Assembly: GCA_903813345.2 (NCBI GenBank)
Contig: CAIIXF020000004.1
Coordinates: forward strand, 23,563,985 to 23,627,984
Origin: Owenia fusiformis
Lineage: Eukaryota; Annelida; Polychaeta; Sabellida; Oweniidae
Length of the DNA stretch: 64,000 nucleotides
Direction: 5' to 3'
Shown here: positions 57,892 through 64,000 of the stretch, one piece after another
How positions within the stretch are numbered: position 1 is the first letter of the stretch
Layout of the letters: each line of letters opens with the position of its first letter
Translations under genes and position numbers: made by a program
The notes under the pieces: model-generated
The model's input: only the letters and a program-made list of their open reading frames with translations
What the model was told of the DNA's origin: nothing
Databases searched by the model: none

Positions 57892-58657
57892 TGTAACTTC
57901 GAAGAAGCAAACCACGACGGAAAACGCAATTCGAACGCGAGTTGGAAATATTTATCTATAATCTGATTGGTTGATTTTGTATCAACTCACGATTGAATCG
58001 AATGTTAGATCGCCAGCGTTGTAGGGCGTCAGACGATATCTGGAGGCACGACTACAAGGTAGGGCTATGCACATTTTCTAGGTGAAAGGATTCCTGTTTA
58101 TGGACTTGATGTGACATCGGGATAAAGACTTCATCAACGACGATAGACAGCAATGAGCAACCTAAGATAAAGGATTCGTAAGCTGTGAATCTACAGCAGT
58201 CCGTTGGGGTGCCGTAACAGCTGGAATTCGCTGATCGAAGAAACTATCACCTTGGGATTTCAACACACAGTCAGCCAAGTTCCCCGCCATCTCGAGCAGA
58301 ACTTTCCACGCCCACTTGAAGGACGATTTCCCACAACCAAGTGCCTTATATCGTCTCGCATAGCTTTTATTATATTTTAATAGACATTTCTGTAATTCTA
58401 GTTATATAGACATTTTAAATAGACATTTTTATATTGCCGTAATACTATAACTAGTTCAAATATCATAATCAGTGCAATTACACGTTCGTGTTTTATTTGT
58501 GTTCTATGTTCTGTGTTATATTAAATTAAATAAACAATTGTACATATTTATATATTTTACATCACTTGTCGTGTTGCATATGTGTGTTGCATGTTTTAAT
58601 TGATCCATTAGGTTCTGTTTAAAAGTCCCTTTCCCTTCCCCGTTTCGTCCGGTTACA
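57892..58657 (+). mobile_element. probable solo LTR (Gypsy-like)
   Basis: A 766-bp block with perfect 6-bp inverted ends TGTAAC / GTTACA, higher GC in its first half than the surroundings, and AATAAA at about 58526-58531 near the middle-right, as in a U3-R-U5 arrangement. There is no internal retroelement domain or second LTR nearby, hence solo. No target duplication is evident (GGTTT before, TATCA after), which weakens the call. Confidence 0.45.
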
Positions 58658-58779
58658 TATCAATCAAAAAATTAGAAAAATTATGATTAGGGACCCACTC
58701 TCAAAAATCTTTTCCAAAATGTTGAGCCTATTTACTAAAAGGGGATCTTTTTCAGATTTTTATTGCATGAAAATATTAT

Positions 58780-59793
58780 TAAGGTGACATTTAATTTAAT
58801 CAAAAGTACAAAAACATGGGAGCCATATTTTTTTGATAAAGTCAGAAGATTTTTTATTCTGTTTTCCTTGTATGTGAATGCATTTCCTGACTAAAGAGAC
58901 ACATACAAGAAAACGTCACATTAAAACGCATTTTTCATAACTGTGAATTGGAGGTGCATGGCTCCCCAAAGCTAGCATGAAGAGTGCGAAGTGAGGCAAA
59001 TTTTTGAAAGTTTCAAGGAGTAGCCTTGCAACTGTCACACATTTGCAAGAATTTAAAATTTCCAGATATAATCTTACCTTACCAAGGAACAACGAAGGAG
59101 CACGAAAATATGTACTTCTTGCTTTGTTAGAGTATAATAAAGCTCAAACCATTGTGAATTCTAAATATTTCATGTCTACCATTTTGTTTCCTGGAACTAT
59201 TTTTTAGTCCAGAGTTATCCTCATTCATGTATCCATTGTTTATCATTCATAAAGCCTCTATCATGTATCTATCATGATAATTATACTGTAATAGATAAAA
59301 TATACAAGTGATAATCCATGCCACTTGGTGTAGTCACAAAACTTGTATGAGGATTAATCAGGAAGTCTAGAAGTAGTTCCGGCAAACAAAATGGTGAACA
59401 TGAAATATTTAGAATTTACAATGGTTTGAGCTTTATTATACTCTAACAATGCAAGAAGTGCATATTTTCATGCTCCTTCGTTGTTCCTGAGAAAGGTAAG
59501 ATGATTTTTGGAAATTTTAGACTCTTGCAAATGTGTGACTGTTGCTAGGCTACTCCTTGAAACTTTCAAAAATTTGCCTCACTTCGCACTCTTCATGCTA
59601 GCTTTGGGGATCCATGCACATCCAATTCATAGTTTGGAAAAATGCGTTTATGTGTGATGTTAACTTTGACATGTTTCATTAGTCAAGATATACAATTCAT
59701 ATACAAGGTAAACAGATTTTAAAAACATGCGTCTTTATCAAAAAAATATGGCAGTCATTTTTTGTACTTTTTATTTAATTTAGCTTCGCCTTA
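58780..59793. mobile_element. ~1-kb fold-back element with ~430-bp arms
   Basis: 58780-59211 and 59371-59793 are inverted copies of each other with moderate divergence: TAAGGTGACATTTAA against TTTAGCTTCGCCTTA at the ends, then AAGCTAGCATGAAGAGTGCG / CGCACTCTTCATGCTAGCTT and GTATAATAAAGCTCAAACCA / TGGTTTGAGCTTTATTATAC. The loop is ~160 bp. No transposase motif in the arms. Transcripts through it would form a long double-stranded RNA. Confidence 0.9.
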
Positions 59794-62763
59794 AACAAGG
59801 GGTCTAAAACGTCTCAAAAAATAGAATTGTTTGAAGGTCTAGTTTTGAAGATATCAATTTTCGATGACCAAAATTATGCTGAAAACAATGGATAACATGA
59901 GTTTTTACTATGGGGAAAATAACATGTGATATGTGGTTTTTAACTTTAGCGCGTTTTAAACACCAACCCCTTTTCAGGAATTGTCAATATAGTGTAGAAG
60001 AGCCTTTTGATATCTTTTAATTGTGAAAAACAATATCCTCTTTTTTGAACCTCCAACTGATTTAGCTTGAAGACAAAATTCGAATATATTAAAGCTTTCA
60101 AAATCTGAACTAGGAATTTAAGGTTGTTAAGAGGGGTATACAACATGAAGACATGCACAATACAAAACTTTGCTATACAACGCTTGACATTGCGATACAA
60201 TAATATACAATTTCAATTATTAAGATGCGATCTCTCTAGATCTAACGATGTATGGAAAGGTTTATAGGCCTATATAGAAATGTGCACACCATATCAAAAT
60301 AAATAGCCATTTTTGGACACCATGTATGAATGCAAATGTGGTTTGGGCGAATCTGTCAATATGTTTCCGCAAGAATTTTTGGTAAAACCCTTTTAAATAA
60401 CTAGTCCCTAATTCAATAGAGTTTGTATTATGGCCGGTTCGAGTGTGTAATAAAACATTGTTTTAGCTTCGATACGATCCCTTGGCGTTCATTAATTTTA
60501 TTATCATCAATATATGGCCAGATTTCAGTTCACCATACACAACTTCCCGTGTTTAAACTCTACCCCAGTCATTACTTCATCACTCAATCACTCTATTTAT
60601 TAAAACGTTCTGTTATATCATGCTGTTCCTATAGTTATGCTTATAACAGACAGCTGTCAATGCTACTCCTGTTTGTTCCATTCACCGCCTATGCAATCCA
60701 TTTTCAGTTTAATTTTCATTTTAAACAACAAACGAATTTTATGCATGGGTAATGCTTTATTTCAGGGAATAAACAAGATTACCTCTTTTATCTAAAGAAC
60801 ACCTTTGTTTGAGTTAGATGCGATGTTAGATGTTAAACTATAAAGACGTTAGTGCATTACATTGTGCGGGATAACATGTATCCTTTTCCCAGATTTATCA
60901 AGAACAAAGACAATATCTACCGGAATAATTATCAAATTAATTGAATGTGATGGGATTTGTTCTAATGCATTCGTAGAAGAATTTGATTACGGTTATACGC
61001 ATGAATAGACCTAGTCGTTGTGGCATTTAGTTTGGATTTGATGAAAAAGTGAAGTTTTTTCCGAGATTCAACTTATTTTGGAGAACTTCTGTTATTTAAA
61101 GCGCAAGTAAACAATCGGAGGAAATTCGAATTAAACGAAATTGCGAATGTAAGAAATTTGAAATGACTGAAAAAGAAGGCTGGATAATCTCAATTCGATA
61201 CAAAGTAAATAATGGACCCTAATATACAGAGAATACGGAATTAATTCCAGAGAATGTCTATCTCGCAAATGTCAAATTACCTGGCAGAACATCGAGAAAA
61301 GTACAAATAAACAATAAAAAGTTAAATTAGCGCATATTAGAATATTATTTCAGGTTTCTCCTGTTTTGATTCTTCTTTTAGAAAAACATCTAAAATGAGG
61401 CAGTATGGTAGTACTATGAATAGACCACCATTTGTTTTAAAATCCTTCAACCCGTGACGTAAAATCAACTAGCGAATTGTCAAACAATTCACCGAAAAGA
61501 ATTGTGTTGACATGAACCTGAAGAATTAAAGAGCTCTCTTGTAGAGATGTCATTTTTGAACTATTAACAATTCATAAGCAACCCTTATATGTAGTGTTGC
61601 GTCACGTGTCATCCATATATGGTGTTTCAGTTCTTATGACATGCGCTTTAAGACATTTGGAGAGTTGTTAATTTAACTGCGCATTATATTCAATCAAAGC
61701 TCACCAAACTACATGAAAAAGACCAGTAAACAATAAAGAACAATTGGAACGTAAATCGATGACATATCACTCCCGTTTTGTAAAGTTTATCTCCGAAAGG
61801 GACTCAAAACGATTTAATCATGACACTATGATGAACTATGGGAAATCTCCTCATATGGACAAAAGTAATATTTTGATTGTGACGTCACCAGGACCAGAAA
61901 TTTATTATTAATGATTTACGTCAATTCAGCTACAGCGAACCTATTGGTAAGTGTACATGTACACTATTTAAGTATTAATGTATATTGTTATGTACGTTTC
62001 TAACTGTAATTGTTGTTCTTTACAAGATACAGAAAGTCAATAACCACGTGTTTTATATATGGCAAGGTATATCAGCATATTTGACCATGTGTATTTCTCC
62101 AAGTAGGCCTATAAATAGAATTTTTTCAGTAAAAATTTTTTCTTCAAATTTAAGTCCCGGGATAATAAAATTGTCAATCCTACTCTGCGAAAAATCTCGA
62201 ATCGGGTCATGGCTTTTTGACCTTTTCAAGTATGGTCTGTGGAACATCCGTTTATCAATATTTATCACGCAATATACGTGCTTATCCCACGATTAATGTG
62301 TTATCTGTACAATAACAGCTATTGATATTTCTGATATTATTGAAATCCGTGTGATATTTTCCAGAAAATCGTTTATCAAACTCATATGCGTGTGATATCG
62401 TTTATCTCACGCATATCCGTGTGATATCACATTTGCATTTCGCGCCACAATATTGTTGGATAAATTAGGTCAGATAATTTATTCTCTTTTGAGAAAATAT
62501 GTCCGTTAATTTATTCTCTTTAAGTTTCATTGGTGTATTGAATTACGATTGTGTATATAAATAAATTTGATTAGAAGGCTGCTAACTAACGATTAAAAAT
62601 GGTATTTATGACGAACTATATCATGTTATTTACTTTTAATTGTTAAAATAAAGTGTTTCAAATATTCAATTGATATTTTTAATTTCTATTTTATATTGTC
62701 TGCCAATGTCCTGGAAATTGGATCAGAACATCACAAGGTGATTGTAATCATGGGATAAACCCA
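59794..62763. other. intergenic, no gene seen
   Basis: About 3 kb without a recognisable exon. Several short open frames lack any motif. 62345-62455 contains repeated, partly palindromic ATCCGTGTGATAT / ATCGTTTATC words, probably a decayed hairpin element. Confidence 0.45.
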
Positions 62764-62899
62764 ATATCACATAATTCCTTGTGATATCATTTTATCGCCT
62801 CGTAGATATCAAATATCAACTCATTCGCTTCGCTCACTCGTGTTGATATTTGCTATCAACTCGGCGATAAAAATGATATCACTCAAAATGATGTGATAT
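62764..62899. mobile_element. hairpin family H, copy 3
   Basis: ATATCACATAATTCC ... GATATCATTTTATCGCC pairs with GGCGATAAAAATGATATC ... ATGATGTGATAT. The loop TCATTCGCTTCGCTCACTCG is almost the same as in copy 1, 53 kb away. The arms differ in sequence from copy 1 more than the loop does. Confidence 0.82.
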
Positions 62900-63284
62900 T
62901 CTGTTTTTATACAACAGAATGAGTCTATTGATAATTTTCTGGACTGCAATAAAATATATGGCTAATTTTATATGTTCTTATATTAAAGCTACTTAGTTAA
63001 GTTAAGTTAGGTGTTGCATGATTTCCATTTAACTTTAATTTTTATAAATTGCTTTCAATTTCCCACACCCTTCAGCATATGATACTTTATTTACACGTTA
63101 TTGATCGTCTGACCTAGCTGACTTTTGATATTTCAAACCTTATCTGCGATTTATCTTGACTTTGATTTTGATATATTTATTACATTAGGCAAGGCTAGAT
63201 AAATATATGTTTGACATATCTTCCCGCATTTACTTTAAATGCCTTATGGACTAGACTCATATGTTCATTATTTCATTGAGTATT
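62900..63284. other. intergenic, no gene seen
   Basis: Nothing recognised. Confidence 0.4.
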
Positions 63285-64000
63285 ACAGGGTGGTCCAAAA
63301 AAAATTGGAACATTTGTTAATTGAATGTAAAACCTTTAGTTTTCCTCTAAAATGCACCAAAATTTTACCAAGCATAGTTGAGACACCTATTTATCTGATG
63401 TAAAGTTTATAGGTGAAAACCACAAAGTTAACACCTTAAACTAGTCAATGTTTCAAAGAACCCCCTTTTCTCAAATATACATTTGTCAATTTTGCTGCTA
63501 CTTTTTCAAGTAATCTTTATTTCAAAGCTTTAATGAACATGATGATTGCTATACTCGTTTTATAAAATCCTATTCAGTTGACAAGAGGTATTTACATCTA
63601 TGGTTTACTAGAAAACTATTGTGTTAATGCCAACTGAAAAGAATACCCCAAAAACTAATTAATTTTAATTAAGAGGGAAAAGGGAACAGAGGTGAGCGAT
63701 TGCATAACCCACACAGCTGCTAAAGTGACAAAATCATTATTTCCACTTTTCAGTTTAGGCAAAACTGACCAGTTATTTACAAGGCTTTATTAAAGACCAG
63801 CTCTAAGCACATATAATATATCATTTGTGTTCTGGGAGACTCCTTTATGATATTGTTATTCATATATATTGATACATTTGATGAATATTATTCAAATTAA
63901 AACAATAAAGGGGAGGAGGCTTCATTCACCAGTCAAAACAGACTACCCTGGTCCCTTTCTGGAGAAGAATATTCCATCAGTAATACACCCAACAATAGCC
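63285..64000 (+). mobile_element. mariner-like end, element runs towards window edge
   Basis: TACAGGGTGGTCCAAAAAAA at about 63285 is a typical mariner-family terminus and matches the family seen at 3822, 21316 and 50512. No partner end or transposase is visible before the window ends, so only the terminus is supported and the right boundary is unknown. Confidence 0.4.

Noticed and set aside
60423-60752. 109-codon plus-strand frame
   Set aside because: No domain, no good splice or start context; probably chance.

Overview
This is a stretch of an animal nuclear genome, not a microbial one. Coding signal is sparse, real exons are short and bounded by GT/AG introns, the DNA is AT-rich by eye, and much of the non-coding DNA is non-autonomous transposons, fold-back elements and minisatellites. 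The gene families (animal-type hyaluronan synthase, secreted CAP/SCP protein, nodulin-like MFS transporter, CR1/L2-type LINE) and the style of repeats suggest a marine invertebrate. I cannot say from sequence alone whether it is a lophotrochozoan or an invertebrate deuterostome.

Layout. 1-6.9 kb: no gene; MITEs and dispersed repeats. 6.9-10.9 kb: a nested cluster of fold-back elements around a 5'-truncated, inactivated LINE (about 7.5-9.4 kb). 11-19.6 kb: no gene; MITEs, a local duplication and a degenerate tandem repeat. 19.65-25.0 kb (+): a three-exon hyaluronan synthase gene whose splice phases join a ~500-residue acidic, low-complexity N-terminal exon in frame to a two-helix membrane exon and the catalytic exon. 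26.7-28.2 kb (+): a decayed MFS transporter pseudogene split by a tRNA-derived SINE. 28.4-32.2 kb: hairpin elements, including a 416-bp TTAA-flanked palindrome and several copies of a GC-rich ~140-bp palindrome. 32.98-40.11 kb (+): a complete seven-exon CAP protein gene (302 aa, signal peptide, four conserved CAP residues), with mobile elements in at least four of its six introns. 40.2-43.3 kb: a 54-bp minisatellite in the probable 3' UTR, then a ~2.3-kb array of a 37-bp repeat. 43.3-64 kb: no recognisable gene; 26-bp, ~50-bp, ~68-bp and 45-bp tandem arrays, a (CCATA)n tract, MITEs, a probable solo LTR and a ~1-kb fold-back element with ~430-bp arms.

The two intact genes both concern the extracellular space: one makes a matrix polysaccharide at the plasma membrane and the other is a secreted protein. 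Nothing in the sequence shows that they work together. The most notable items are the fused N-terminal region and short C-terminus of the hyaluronan synthase, the dense palindrome families around and inside the CAP gene, and higher-order structure in the 45-bp and 37-bp arrays.
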